Below, piece after piece: positions 8,739 through 17,082 of a stretch of DNA of 64,000 nt. The position numbers and the translations under genes are program-made. Under the pieces are notes generated by a model. It was given only the letters and a program-made list of their open reading frames with translations. It did no database searches and had not been told where the DNA came from. The stretch comes from an uncultured Lachnospiraceae bacterium (GTDB lineage: Bacteria > Bacillota > Clostridia > Lachnospirales > Lachnospiraceae). Within the stretch, counting starts at the first letter, position 1; each line of letters opens with the position of its first letter. The stretch spans positions 124,001-188,000 of the forward strand of contig URXX01000001.1 of the NCBI GenBank assembly GCA_900551895.1, in the 5' to 3' direction.

Positions 8739-9690
8739 GAGCGGTGTGGGAAAAGCAATGTCCATGCAAAAGGAAGCGCTTCTTGCCAATGGCGTTGAAG
8801 TGACGGAAAACAGCGAAGATGACTATGATGTGGTGCATATCAATACAATATTTCCAAGTGATTATAAAATGGCGAAACGTGCGAAAACGGAAGGGAAAAA
8901 GGTAGTGTATCATGCGCATTCTACGAAAGAAGACTTCCGAAATTCTTTTATCGGTTCAAATTTGGCAGCCCCTCTTTTTAAAAGGTGGATTATGAAATGC
9001 TATCGGCTGGGCGATATTATTTTAACACCAACGGAATATTCTAAAAGTTTACTGAAAGGATATGGTATAAAAAATCCGATTTATGCCATTTCAAACGGGG
9101 TAGATACGGAACTGTTTCAGAAAAATATGCTTGTACGGGAAGATTTCCGTAAGAAATACGGGTTCAGTCAGAATGACAAAGTGATTATGTCGGTGGGACT
9201 TTACTTTGAGAGAAAAGGAATTTTAGATTTTGTAGAATTGGCGGAGCAAATGCCGGAATACAAATTTATATGGTTTGGCTATACGCCGGACGTTCAAATT
9301 CCGTCTAAAGTAAGAAAGGCTATACATAAAAATCTTCCGAATCTTATTTTTGCGGGATATGTGCCGAAAGAAGAATTGATTGATGCCTACAGCAGTTGTG
9401 ATTTGTTCTTCTTCCCGTCTTACGAGGAAACAGAGGGAATTGTTGTGTTAGAGGCATTGTCTTCGGAAATTCCGGTATTATTGAGAGATATTCCCGTATA
9501 TGAGAACTGGCTGGAAAACAGAAAAGATGTGTATAAGGGAAAAACAAATGCGGAATTTTCTTCTTTCATAAAAGATATTTTGGAAAAACGCATTCCGGTT
9601 TTGACGTGGAACGGCAGAAAGCGGGCGCTGGAAAGAGATGTCAACTGTCAGGCACAAAAGTTAAACAGATATTACGAACAACTTGTCTAA
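8695..9690 (+). CDS. GT4 glycosyltransferase, probable second glycolipid glucosyltransferase (BgsA-like)
   Basis: The 331-residue protein begins MKVLLYAKNQQVVSKSGVGKA and has DVVHINTIFPSD and VVYHAHSTKEDF in the acceptor domain, then VGLYFERKGILDF and FFFPSYEETEGIVVLEAL in the nucleotide-sugar domain. It resembles the enzymes that add a second sugar to monoglycosyl-diacylglycerol. It is translated from within the end of the previous gene (44-base overlap, ribosome site AAAGGAGG), so the two are made together. Donor and acceptor are inference. Confidence 0.78.
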   Translation: MKVLLYAKNQQVVSKSGVGKAMSMQKEALLANGVEVTENSEDDYDVVHINTIFPSDYKMAKRAKTEGKKVVYHAHSTKEDFRNSFIGSNLAAPLFKRWIMKCYRLGDIILTPTEYSKSLLKGYGIKNPIYAISNGVDTELFQKNMLVREDFRKKYGFSQNDKVIMSVGLYFERKGILDFVELAEQMPEYKFIWFGYTPDVQIPSKVRKAIHKNLPNLIFAGYVPKEELIDAYSSCDLFFFPSYEETEGIVVLEALSSEIPVLLRDIPVYENWLENRKDVYKGKTNAEFSSFIKDILEKRIPVLTWNGRKRALERDVNCQAQKLNRYYEQLV

Positions 9691-9699
9691 AAACAACAG

Positions 9700-9734
9700 A
9701 TAGGATTTCCCTGCAAATAGTGGAGAAATCCTAT
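9700..9734 (+). terminator. Inverted repeat after the glycosyltransferase operon
   Basis: ATAGGATTTC and GAAATCCTAT form a 10-bp perfect stem with a 15-base loop. There is no T-tract after it, so it may be a weak or Rho-assisted terminator. It abuts the next promoter. Confidence 0.4.
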
Positions 9735-9762
9735 TGACAAATATAAAAATGTGGCATATGAT
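9734..9762 (+). promoter_or_regulatory. Strong promoter of the surface adhesin gene
   Basis: Consensus TTGACA, a 17-base spacer and TATGAT. It leaves a leader of about 140 bases before the TTG start at 9907; I see no recognisable riboswitch in the leader. Confidence 0.75.
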
Positions 9763-9906
9763 TTATTTACTCGTCTAATTACATATCAAATATTCAGAGG
9801 GATAATCTTCCCAAGTATTCAAAGCGAGAACAATTTTATTTCAGAAAGGAGGCTTAGTTTATTTATTTCATTTAACCGTAAATATAAATAAGGAGGATTT
9901 TATTCA

Positions 9907-11856
9907 TTGAAAAAAGTAAAAAAAGAAGTAATCAGTGTAGTGTTATTCGTGTGTATGCTTATTTCCTTTCTGCCTTACAGAAAAGTTGTTCATGCACAGG
10001 AAAAGGGAAATGTGACGATTCCTAAAATGGTGAGAATTACGACAAGCCCCTATAAAATTACCCAGTACGGAAAGGAAAGCAGAGGAACATACGGAGTAAT
10101 GTTTTTTGTAAAGGAGGGAAATTCTCAGCAAGTCGGCTACTGTATGGATTTTGGAAAGAAACTTCCGGTAAATAAACCGCTTCGGCAGTTGTCCCAAAAG
10201 CAGAACGAACAATTACAGGCAGCGCTTGAGTTTGGTTATCAGACAATGACGGAAACGCCGACAAATAAACAGAAAGCCCAGTATGGAGCAACGCAGGTAA
10301 CGGTTTGGAATATTGTAGAGGGAGTGCATGGAACGCCTAAAGGGAGAAAAGCTATGGAGGAATACAGTCAATCGCTGAAAAGTGCGTCTGACGGGTTGGC
10401 GTTTTTTGATGAGTTAAACCGCAAAATCAATGAGACAGGGAAACTGCCAAGTTTTTTGAGCGGGAAAAAGGAAAATGCGAAAAGTCATATGCTTACATGG
10501 AATCCACAAAAGAAACGTTATGAAACAATTTTAAACGATACGGATAAAGTGGACTGCAAATTACAGATTGCAAGTAATTCCTCATTAAAGTTGGAATGTA
10601 TTAATCAGGAGAAGAAAGAGTATTGTCTGTTCAGTGAAAAGGATTTTCAGGGGGAACAGACGGTTGAGGTGAAGCGTACCGATGCATTGAGCGGTACACG
10701 TCCATATTTGATTTATGGGGCAGAAGGACCGGAATATCAGAAAGCGGTGACATACAATCCGCAGGGCGTGAAAGGTTCGGCAAAAGGGTATTTGAAAGCA
10801 AAGACGGAGAAAAGTCAGATAGAAATTATCAAGACAGACGGCGAAACAGGATTGCCGGACAGAACTTTTGCAGGAGCGGAATATGAACTTCTGTCGGCAG
10901 ACAAAGAGAGAATAGACATGTTGACAATCAACGAGGATGGGCGTGCGTTTTCAAAAGAACTTTCGGCAGGAACATATTACGTTCGAGAAGTAAAAGCGCC
11001 GGAAGGATACAATATAGATGAAACATTGCATAAAGTCGTTTTGCCTTCGGAGGAAAATACACTCTATGCAAAAGTAAACTCAAAAGAATATAAAATTCGG
11101 GGTGATGTGGAAATTCAAAAACTGGGTGAGGGAAGACCGATGCCGAATGTGGAATTTACACTGACAAATAAAGCGACAGGCGAAAAGACGGTTATCAAAA
11201 CCGATGAAAATGGAGTAGCAACGACAAAACAGGAGGAAAATACAAAGGGAACTCTTGTCTACGGAGCATATACGGTGGAAGAAACAAACTATCCCGAAGG
11301 ATATATTCCGATAGAACCGTTTGAAGTTGTCATTGAGCAGGAAAATGTGACGTTGACCTATACAGTAGAAAATAAGGCTGTCAAAGGAAAAATCAGAATA
11401 GAAAAAACAGACAAAGATACGAAAAAGTTACTGGACGGCGCTGTTTTTGAAATTATAGCAAAAGAAGAAATACAGGCGACAGACGGCAGTGTATTGGCAG
11501 AAAAAGGAGAAACCGTTGATACAGTAGAAACAAAAGACGGTATTGCCGAGAGCAAAGAATTGTATCTGGGAACATATCTCGTAAAAGAAGTAAAAGCCCC
11601 TGAGGGCTATATACTTCCGGAAAAATCTTATGAAGTACATCTAAAATTTCAGGGGGAGAAAATCCCTATCGTTACGGAGCATCTTTCCGTAGAAAATCAA
11701 AAAGAAACGAAATTAATTAAACTGACAAAAGCCGAAGAAGTGAAAACAGGAGATGAAAGTAAAATTGGAGTGCATGGAGTTATATTACTTTCGACACTGT
11801 CTGTTTTATTAAACGGATACCGCTTATATAAAAAGAAAAAGAATAATCTGTTGTAA
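9907..11856 (+). CDS. Thioester-domain adhesin with SpaA-type repeats and sortase anchor
   Basis: The 649-residue surface protein has a signal peptide ending near VVHA-Q31. A thioester domain follows: Cys79 in YCMDFG and Gln130 in ATQVTVW are placed as in Cys-Gln thioester-forming adhesins, which bond covalently to host amines. Three SpaA/prealbumin-like repeats follow (about 305-395, 400-490, 495-585), each with an I-K-TD or IQKL strand, a Glu-containing EVKAPEGY or EETNYPEGY segment and probable Lys-Asn isopeptide sites. The tail has EVKTGDESK, a hydrophobic stretch and KKKK. Start is TTG, 10 bases after AGGAGG. It stands alone, with no pilin or sortase gene beside it. Confidence 0.85.
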   Translation: MKKVKKEVISVVLFVCMLISFLPYRKVVHAQEKGNVTIPKMVRITTSPYKITQYGKESRGTYGVMFFVKEGNSQQVGYCMDFGKKLPVNKPLRQLSQKQNEQLQAALEFGYQTMTETPTNKQKAQYGATQVTVWNIVEGVHGTPKGRKAMEEYSQSLKSASDGLAFFDELNRKINETGKLPSFLSGKKENAKSHMLTWNPQKKRYETILNDTDKVDCKLQIASNSSLKLECINQEKKEYCLFSEKDFQGEQTVEVKRTDALSGTRPYLIYGAEGPEYQKAVTYNPQGVKGSAKGYLKAKTEKSQIEIIKTDGETGLPDRTFAGAEYELLSADKERIDMLTINEDGRAFSKELSAGTYYVREVKAPEGYNIDETLHKVVLPSEENTLYAKVNSKEYKIRGDVEIQKLGEGRPMPNVEFTLTNKATGEKTVIKTDENGVATTKQEENTKGTLVYGAYTVEETNYPEGYIPIEPFEVVIEQENVTLTYTVENKAVKGKIRIEKTDKDTKKLLDGAVFEIIAKEEIQATDGSVLAEKGETVDTVETKDGIAESKELYLGTYLVKEVKAPEGYILPEKSYEVHLKFQGEKIPIVTEHLSVENQKETKLIKLTKAEEVKTGDESKIGVHGVILLSTLSVLLNGYRLYKKKKNNLL

Positions 11857-11861
11857 GGAGA

Positions 11862-11891
11862 TTGACAAAGCAATAGCAGAAACTTTATAAT
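11862..11891 (+). promoter_or_regulatory. Promoter of the cyclodeaminase/dehydratase operon
   Basis: TTGACA, an 18-base spacer and TATAAT lie 41 bases before the start at 11933, just after the adhesin stop codon. There is no terminator between the two. Confidence 0.75.
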
Positions 11892-11932
11892 AGTTACCAA
11901 AAGGAACTACTAAATTAAATAGGAGGAATAGT

Positions 11933-12922
11933 ATGTTATTGCTTTCAAAAAAAGATATTCAAAAAGTGTTTACAATGCAGGATGCCATTGAGGCGGATAA
12001 AGAAGCGTTTATTCTTTTTTCTGAGGGGAAAAGTGTTGTGCCTCTCCGCACAAATATAGGAGCGCCTAAACATGACGGAGCATTTTTATTTATGCCTTCT
12101 TATGTAGAAGATTTGGAATGCTCAGCGATTAAGATTGTAAATGTATTCCCAAATAATATAGAGAAGGGACTTCCGACAACTCCGGCACAGGTATTATTGA
12201 TTGACGGAACAACGGGAATTGTTATTTCCGTATTGGACGGTACATATGTAACACAACTTCGTACGGGAGCGGCGTCAGGGGCAGCGTTTGACGTATTCGC
12301 AAATGCGGCTGCGAAAAAAGGTGCGTTAATCGGAACAGGCGGGCAGGCTGCCACTCAGTTGGAAGCGATGCTTGCAGTAAGAGATTTGGAAGAAGTAAAA
12401 GTATACGATATTAATCAGCAGAGAACAGAAGAGTTTGTAGCGAGAATGAATGAGGAACTCTCTTCGTACGGCACAAAAATCGTCGCCGCAGCAAGTTCAG
12501 ATGATGCGATTGAAGATGCGGATATGATTGTAACGGTTACACCTTCATCTAAACCTGTATTTGACGGAAATAAAGTAAAAGCGGGGGCAACGGTAAGTTG
12601 TGTCGGTTCTTATCAACCGCATATGCAGGAAATGGATTCCGCCATTTTGCAGAGAGCAGGGAAAATTTATTTTGATTCAGAGGAGGCTGTTTTATCGGAA
12701 GCGGGAGATATTCTTATTCCGCTTGCAGACGGATTGATTACAAAAGAAGATTTCACAGGAGATTTGGGAGATGTTCTTCGCGGAAAAGTAGTTGGACGAG
12801 AGTCAGAGGACGAAATCATTGTCTTTAAAACAGTTGGAATTGGGACACAGGATCTTGTGACGGCAAAACGCATTTATGATAAAGCGGTTGAACAGAATAT
12901 TGGAACAGAGTGGAATTCGTAA
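11933..12922 (+). CDS. Ornithine cyclodeaminase / mu-crystallin family protein
   Basis: The 329-residue protein has the family features: LLLSKKDIQKVF at the start, PLRTNIGAP, the conserved GTYVTQLRTGAASGAA region, and a Rossmann nucleotide-binding loop IGTGGQAATQLEAM with an acidic residue in VYDIN for NAD. Members deaminate ornithine to proline, reduce cyclic imino acids, or act as alanine or other amino-acid dehydrogenases, so the exact substrate is open. It is the first gene of a set with an IlvD/Edd dehydratase (18 bases downstream), a TrmB regulator and an NhaC-family transporter, which points to catabolism of an imported amino or hydroxy acid. Confidence 0.82.
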   Translation: MLLLSKKDIQKVFTMQDAIEADKEAFILFSEGKSVVPLRTNIGAPKHDGAFLFMPSYVEDLECSAIKIVNVFPNNIEKGLPTTPAQVLLIDGTTGIVISVLDGTYVTQLRTGAASGAAFDVFANAAAKKGALIGTGGQAATQLEAMLAVRDLEEVKVYDINQQRTEEFVARMNEELSSYGTKIVAAASSDDAIEDADMIVTVTPSSKPVFDGNKVKAGATVSCVGSYQPHMQEMDSAILQRAGKIYFDSEEAVLSEAGDILIPLADGLITKEDFTGDLGDVLRGKVVGRESEDEIIVFKTVGIGTQDLVTAKRIYDKAVEQNIGTEWNS

Positions 12923-12940
12923 TACATAGGAGGAAGAAAG

Positions 12941-14587
12941 ATGAGTCAGGCATATTGGAATGGTGCGGAGGCAGCACACAGACGAGTAATGATGAAAGCA
13001 GCGGGATATTCAGATGAAGATATTCGCAAAAAACCACATATCGGAGTACCAAATTCATTTATGGAGGGTTCTCCGGGAAGTGCGCATTTAAGACAGATTG
13101 CGGAAGCGGTAAAGCAGGGGATTTGGGAGGCAGGCGGAGTTCCTGTAGAATTTGGTATTCCAGCCACTTGCGGAAATATTGCGAACGGTGCAGAAGAGTT
13201 GAAATACGAACAGGTGGGACGTGATATTGTTGCCATGTCTGTAGAATTTGTTACAAAAGTACATAATTTTGACGGTTTAGTAATGATTGCGTCATGTGAC
13301 AATATTATTGCGGGATGCTACCTTGCGGCGGCAAGACTTGATATTCCGTCTACGGTTGTTACAGGAGGATCTATGCAGCCGGGACACCACTGCGGAAAAG
13401 CGATTGTGGAAGCGGATTTAGACGTAGCAAGATTTTCCGGAGCAGGGGAAGAATATTTAGATGAATTGGAAGAAGCGGTTTGCCCGTCCTTCGGCGCGTG
13501 TCCGTCTATGGGAACAGCCAATACAATGCAGATGCTTGGAGAAGTATTTAATCTTGTTATGCCGGGAACGGCTACAGTTCCGGCATCTGATAACAAAAAA
13601 CTTCGTCAGGCGAGAATGGCAGGAAAGTATGCTGTAGAATTAGTAAAATCAGGAAGAAAACCGTCTGATTTGATTACAAAAGAGGTATTGTTAAATGCCA
13701 TTATGTTTGATATGGCAGTGGCAGGTTCTACAAATGCGGTTTTACATATTTTAACAATGGCGTATGAATTAGGACTTGATATTACATTGGAAGATTTTGA
13801 AAAATATGCGAAAGAAATTCCGTGTATCAATGCGGTTATTCCAAGCGGTCCGTATACGGTAGTAGACTTCCATTATGCAGGGGGAGTTCCAAACGTATTA
13901 AAAATGCTTGAATCTAAATTGTACAAAGACGTTCCGATGATAACAGGAATTACTTTAGGAGAATTTCTAAGCCAGTTGACTGCAAAACCGAATGAAGTTA
14001 TCCACAGTTTGGAAAAACCGTTATTTAATGAGCCGGGATTAAAAGTTCTTCGCGGAAATATTGCACCAAACGGTGCAATCGTAAGACCGACAGGTGTTCC
14101 GAAAGAAGTAAAATATATAAAAGGAAAAGCAAAAGTATTTGACGGTGACAGAATGGCGTTTGAAGCAATCGAAAGCGGTCAAATTGTTGCCGGAGATATT
14201 ATTGTTATCCGCTATGAAGGATGTAAAGGTGCGCCGGGAATGAAAGAACTTATGTTGAGTATCGATGCGCTTATCGGTTTGGGATTACATACAAGCGTAG
14301 GATTGATTACGGACGCAAGATTTTCAGGCTTTAACTATGGTGCGATTGTAGGACACGTTTCTCCTGAAGCATATGACGGCGGTGTGATTGCACTTGTAGA
14401 AGACGGAGATGAAATTATTTTGGATACAATTAACGGAGAAGCAACGTTGTGTGTATCCGATGAAGAATTGGCAGCACGAAGAGAAAAATGGGTATGCCCT
14501 CCACTGAAAGAGCAGAAAGGCTGTCTGAATCTCTTTGCAAGAAACTGTCGTCCGGCAGAAGAGGGCGGTGCAATGCAGCCTTGGTAA
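12941..14587 (+). CDS. IlvD/Edd family dehydratase
   Basis: The 548-residue protein is a full-length member of the dihydroxy-acid / sugar-acid dehydratase family. Conserved blocks include KPHIGVPNSF, PATCGN, the SCDNIIAGCYLAAARL region, the GACPSMGTANTM block and the C-terminal RYEGCKGAPGMKELM and DARFSGFNYG blocks. Two iron-sulfur ligand cysteines (in SCDN and GACPSMG) are present. The first ligand, normally in an NPCN-type motif of [2Fe-2S] members, is replaced by SPGSAH with no Cys. No ilvB, ilvC or leu genes are near, so a catabolic sugar-acid or hydroxy-acid dehydratase fits better than branched-chain synthesis. The symbol is therefore left empty. Confidence 0.82.
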   Translation: MSQAYWNGAEAAHRRVMMKAAGYSDEDIRKKPHIGVPNSFMEGSPGSAHLRQIAEAVKQGIWEAGGVPVEFGIPATCGNIANGAEELKYEQVGRDIVAMSVEFVTKVHNFDGLVMIASCDNIIAGCYLAAARLDIPSTVVTGGSMQPGHHCGKAIVEADLDVARFSGAGEEYLDELEEAVCPSFGACPSMGTANTMQMLGEVFNLVMPGTATVPASDNKKLRQARMAGKYAVELVKSGRKPSDLITKEVLLNAIMFDMAVAGSTNAVLHILTMAYELGLDITLEDFEKYAKEIPCINAVIPSGPYTVVDFHYAGGVPNVLKMLESKLYKDVPMITGITLGEFLSQLTAKPNEVIHSLEKPLFNEPGLKVLRGNIAPNGAIVRPTGVPKEVKYIKGKAKVFDGDRMAFEAIESGQIVAGDIIVIRYEGCKGAPGMKELMLSIDALIGLGLHTSVGLITDARFSGFNYGAIVGHVSPEAYDGGVIALVEDGDEIILDTINGEATLCVSDEELAARREKWVCPPLKEQKGCLNLFARNCRPAEEGGAMQPW

Positions 14588-15378
14588 ATGTAATTCCATT
14601 GTTAAATAAAATCGGTCTGACAGAAGCGGAGAGCAAAGCGTATTTATCTTTACTGCGATACGGAAGTTCATCGGGATATGAAGTAAGTAAAGTGTCAGGA
14701 GTGCCACGCTCCAAAATTTATAATATTTTGGAAACGCTTGTGACAAAAGGATTTGTCCGATTTACCGAGGGGGAGGGGACAAATCAATATTTGGCAGTTC
14801 CAATAGAAGAGGTGTCCGAGAGAATACAAAAAGAAACGAAAGATACGTTGGAAGAACTGACGTTACAGTTAAAGGAATATGAAACGTCCACAGATTTAGA
14901 GTACATTTGGCATATTAGGGAATATAAAAACGTATTTGCAAAATGCCGAAATATTATCCGGCATACGGAGGAAGAACTTCTTATCCAAATATGGGAAGAA
15001 GATTTGCCACAGGTGGAAAAGGAGTTAAAAGAACTGGAAGAAAAAGGCATACGCCTTGGAATTGTTTATTTCAGTGAGGATGAAAACTCTTCTATACCGT
15101 TTAAACATTACAGCAGACACGGAATGCTTTCAGAAAAGAAAAAAGAAATGGGAGGAAGATTTATTACTCTCGTTTCGGATAAAAATGAAGTGATTTTTGG
15201 ACAGATTGTCAATGAAACGGTTGCGGAAGTCATTTGGACAAAGTCAAAACCGATGATAGCAATGTCGGCGGAATGCGTGCGGCATGATATGTATTTTTAT
15301 AAAAATGCAGGAAAATTCAAAGAAGAAATGCAGGAAGAGTTCGGAAAAGACTATATTAAAATCAGAGATATATTTTAG
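14581..15378 (+). CDS. TrmB-family transcriptional regulator
   Basis: The N-terminal winged helix shows the TrmB pattern (KIGLTEAESKAYLSLLRYG, then SKVSGVPRSKIYNILETL), followed by a coiled coil (about 75-105) and a C-terminal effector domain. TrmB proteins usually respond to sugars or related metabolites. The frame is open further upstream inside the dehydratase gene, but the TTG at 14581 puts the usual 10 or so residues before GLTEAE, so I prefer it; it overlaps the previous stop by 7 bases. The ribosome site there is weak, so the start is uncertain. It probably controls the surrounding cluster. Confidence 0.8.
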   Translation: MVNVIPLLNKIGLTEAESKAYLSLLRYGSSSGYEVSKVSGVPRSKIYNILETLVTKGFVRFTEGEGTNQYLAVPIEEVSERIQKETKDTLEELTLQLKEYETSTDLEYIWHIREYKNVFAKCRNIIRHTEEELLIQIWEEDLPQVEKELKELEEKGIRLGIVYFSEDENSSIPFKHYSRHGMLSEKKKEMGGRFITLVSDKNEVIFGQIVNETVAEVIWTKSKPMIAMSAECVRHDMYFYKNAGKFKEEMQEEFGKDYIKIRDIF

Positions 15379-15440
15379 TGAAAAGGAACTTTAGTTGTAC
15401 GGAGGTATGATTAAAGTTTCTTTTCGTTTATGAAAATATC

Positions 15441-15470
15441 TTGACTTTTTATGCAGAAATGAATTAGGAT
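15441..15470 (+). promoter_or_regulatory. Promoter of the NhaC-like transporter
   Basis: TTGACT, an 18-base spacer and TAGGAT lie 33 bases before the start. A second possible -10, TATAAT at 15477, lacks a -35. Confidence 0.5.
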
Positions 15471-15502
15471 AGTGCGTATAATTTTTTAGGAGGGTAAAGG
15501 AT

Positions 15503-16816
15503 ATGGAGAAAAACAAAGGAAGAGCGGTTGCCTTATTGCCAATCGGTGTATTTTTGGTTATTTTTCTTGGAGCAGGGATAGTGACAGGAGATTTTTATAC
15601 GATGCCTGCCATTGTAGCGTTTTTAATTGCGCTGCTTGTAGCGTTTTTACAAAATAAAAAATTGTCGTTTAGTGAAAAACTGCAAGTGATCTCCAAAGGG
15701 GTAGGAGATGAAAATATTATTACGATGAGTCTGATTTTCCTCTGTGCGGGAGGATTTTCAGGAGCGGTTACGGCAGCAGGGGGAGCAGACAGCACGGTAA
15801 ATTTCGGATTATCTATTCTGCCTTCGAACGTTGCGGTAGTAGGACTGTTTGTAATCGGCTGTTTTATTTCCGTGTCTATGGGAACATCTATGGGGACAAT
15901 TGCGGCGTTAGCGCCCATTGCCGTTGGGATTAGTGAAAAGACGGGATTTCCAATGGCAGTTTGTATAGGGGCGGTTGTATGCGGTGCGATGTTCGGGGAT
16001 AATCTTTCCATGATTTCGGATACAACCATTGCGGCGGTAAAGACGCAGGGGTGCGAGATGAAAGATAAGTTTAAGGCAAACTTTTTTATTGTACTTCCGG
16101 CAGCGGTTATTACCATTATCATTTTCTTTTTTATGACGAGAAACGGTAGTTTCACGATGACACAGGAGTTGCCGTATAATGTTTGGCAGATATTGCCGTA
16201 TATTGTTGTGCTTATCGGTGCATTAATCGGAATTAACGTATTTGTCGTACTGATCAGCGGAACGGTGCTGTCGCTTATTGTTGGAGTGGCAACGGGCAGT
16301 ATTGCTCTAGGAGATATTTTTATCGCAATCGGCGGAGGAACAATAGGCGATAAGGCGATTGGCGGGGTAACGGGAATGTATGATATTACGATTATTTCCA
16401 TTGTAGTTGCCTGCATTGTATCTCTTGTGAAAGAGTACGGTGGAATACAGTTTATTTTAAATCTGATAAAAGGGCGTATTAAAGGGAAAAGAGGCGGAGA
16501 ACTCGGTATTGCCGGATTGGCTCTTTTAGTTGATGCCTGTACAGCGAATAATACGGTAGCCATTGTAATGACAGGACCGATTGCAAAAGAAATTTGTGAT
16601 GAATATCAGATTAGTCCGAAACGTTCGGCTTCTCTTCTTGATATATTTACTTCAGTGGGACAGGGAATCATTCCGTACGGGGCACAACTGCTTTCAGCGG
16701 CAACATTAACGGGACTTACGCCGTTTGCGATTATGCCATATTTATACTATCCGTTCTTAATGGCGGTAAGTGCGGTTTTATTTATTTTATTCCGAAAGGA
16801 AAAAGAAAATAAGTAA
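15503..16816 (+). CDS. NhaC-family Na+/H+ antiporter-like transporter
   Basis: The 437-residue protein has about 11-12 membrane segments and the NhaC-family signature: SMGTSMGTIAALAPIAVGIS, FGDNLSMISDTTIAA and LVDACTANNTVAIV. Family members exchange Na+ and H+, in some cases together with organic anions such as malate and lactate. Given its place after a dehydratase and amino-acid-type dehydrogenase, it may import the substrate of that pathway; this is inference. It has its own promoter and a strong terminator. Confidence 0.85.
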   Translation: MEKNKGRAVALLPIGVFLVIFLGAGIVTGDFYTMPAIVAFLIALLVAFLQNKKLSFSEKLQVISKGVGDENIITMSLIFLCAGGFSGAVTAAGGADSTVNFGLSILPSNVAVVGLFVIGCFISVSMGTSMGTIAALAPIAVGISEKTGFPMAVCIGAVVCGAMFGDNLSMISDTTIAAVKTQGCEMKDKFKANFFIVLPAAVITIIIFFFMTRNGSFTMTQELPYNVWQILPYIVVLIGALIGINVFVVLISGTVLSLIVGVATGSIALGDIFIAIGGGTIGDKAIGGVTGMYDITIISIVVACIVSLVKEYGGIQFILNLIKGRIKGKRGGELGIAGLALLVDACTANNTVAIVMTGPIAKEICDEYQISPKRSASLLDIFTSVGQGIIPYGAQLLSAATLTGLTPFAIMPYLYYPFLMAVSAVLFILFRKEKENK

Positions 16817-16908
16817 TAAAAAATTGTTAGTGAAATTTTTAACAAATGAATTGCAAAAAAATGTTTTTGTAAATGGAAAAATAAAGAAAAAATGGTGTAA
16901 AAGCGTAT

Positions 16909-16942
16909 AAAATGCAGGATTAAAAAACTAATCCTGCATTTT
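16909..16942. terminator. Terminator after the NhaC-like gene
   Basis: AAAATGCAGGATTA and its exact complement form a 14-bp stem around AAAAAC. The A and T flanks allow it to work in both directions. The rest of the 266-base gap holds only an AT-rich stretch and the pckA promoter. Confidence 0.85.
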
Positions 16943-17019
16943 GCTTAATTTTATATTCAATTAATGCATTTTACAACTTATAAATGAAGTATAAAAATAA
17001 TAAACTTTCAGAGAAAATA

Positions 17020-17048
17020 TTGACTTTTTGCGGTGAAAATGAGATAAT
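17020..17048 (+). promoter_or_regulatory. Promoter of pckA
   Basis: TTGACT, a 17-base spacer and GATAAT. Transcription would begin near 17055, downstream of an earlier in-frame ATG at 16987, which supports the later translation start at 17083. Confidence 0.75.
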
Positions 17049-17082
17049 GAAACAAATTTGGAATTTCAAGGAGGAACATAAT

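Noticed and set aside
15595..16563. A 322-codon open frame antisense to the NhaC-like gene
   Set aside because: It is the mirror of a membrane-protein reading frame (Pro/Ile/Thr-rich), with no ribosome site and no family pattern; the plus-strand gene is clearly real.
16987..17082. An earlier in-frame ATG for pckA giving about 33 extra residues
   Set aside because: The promoter lies inside that extension and the ATG at 17083 has an AAGGAGG at ideal distance.
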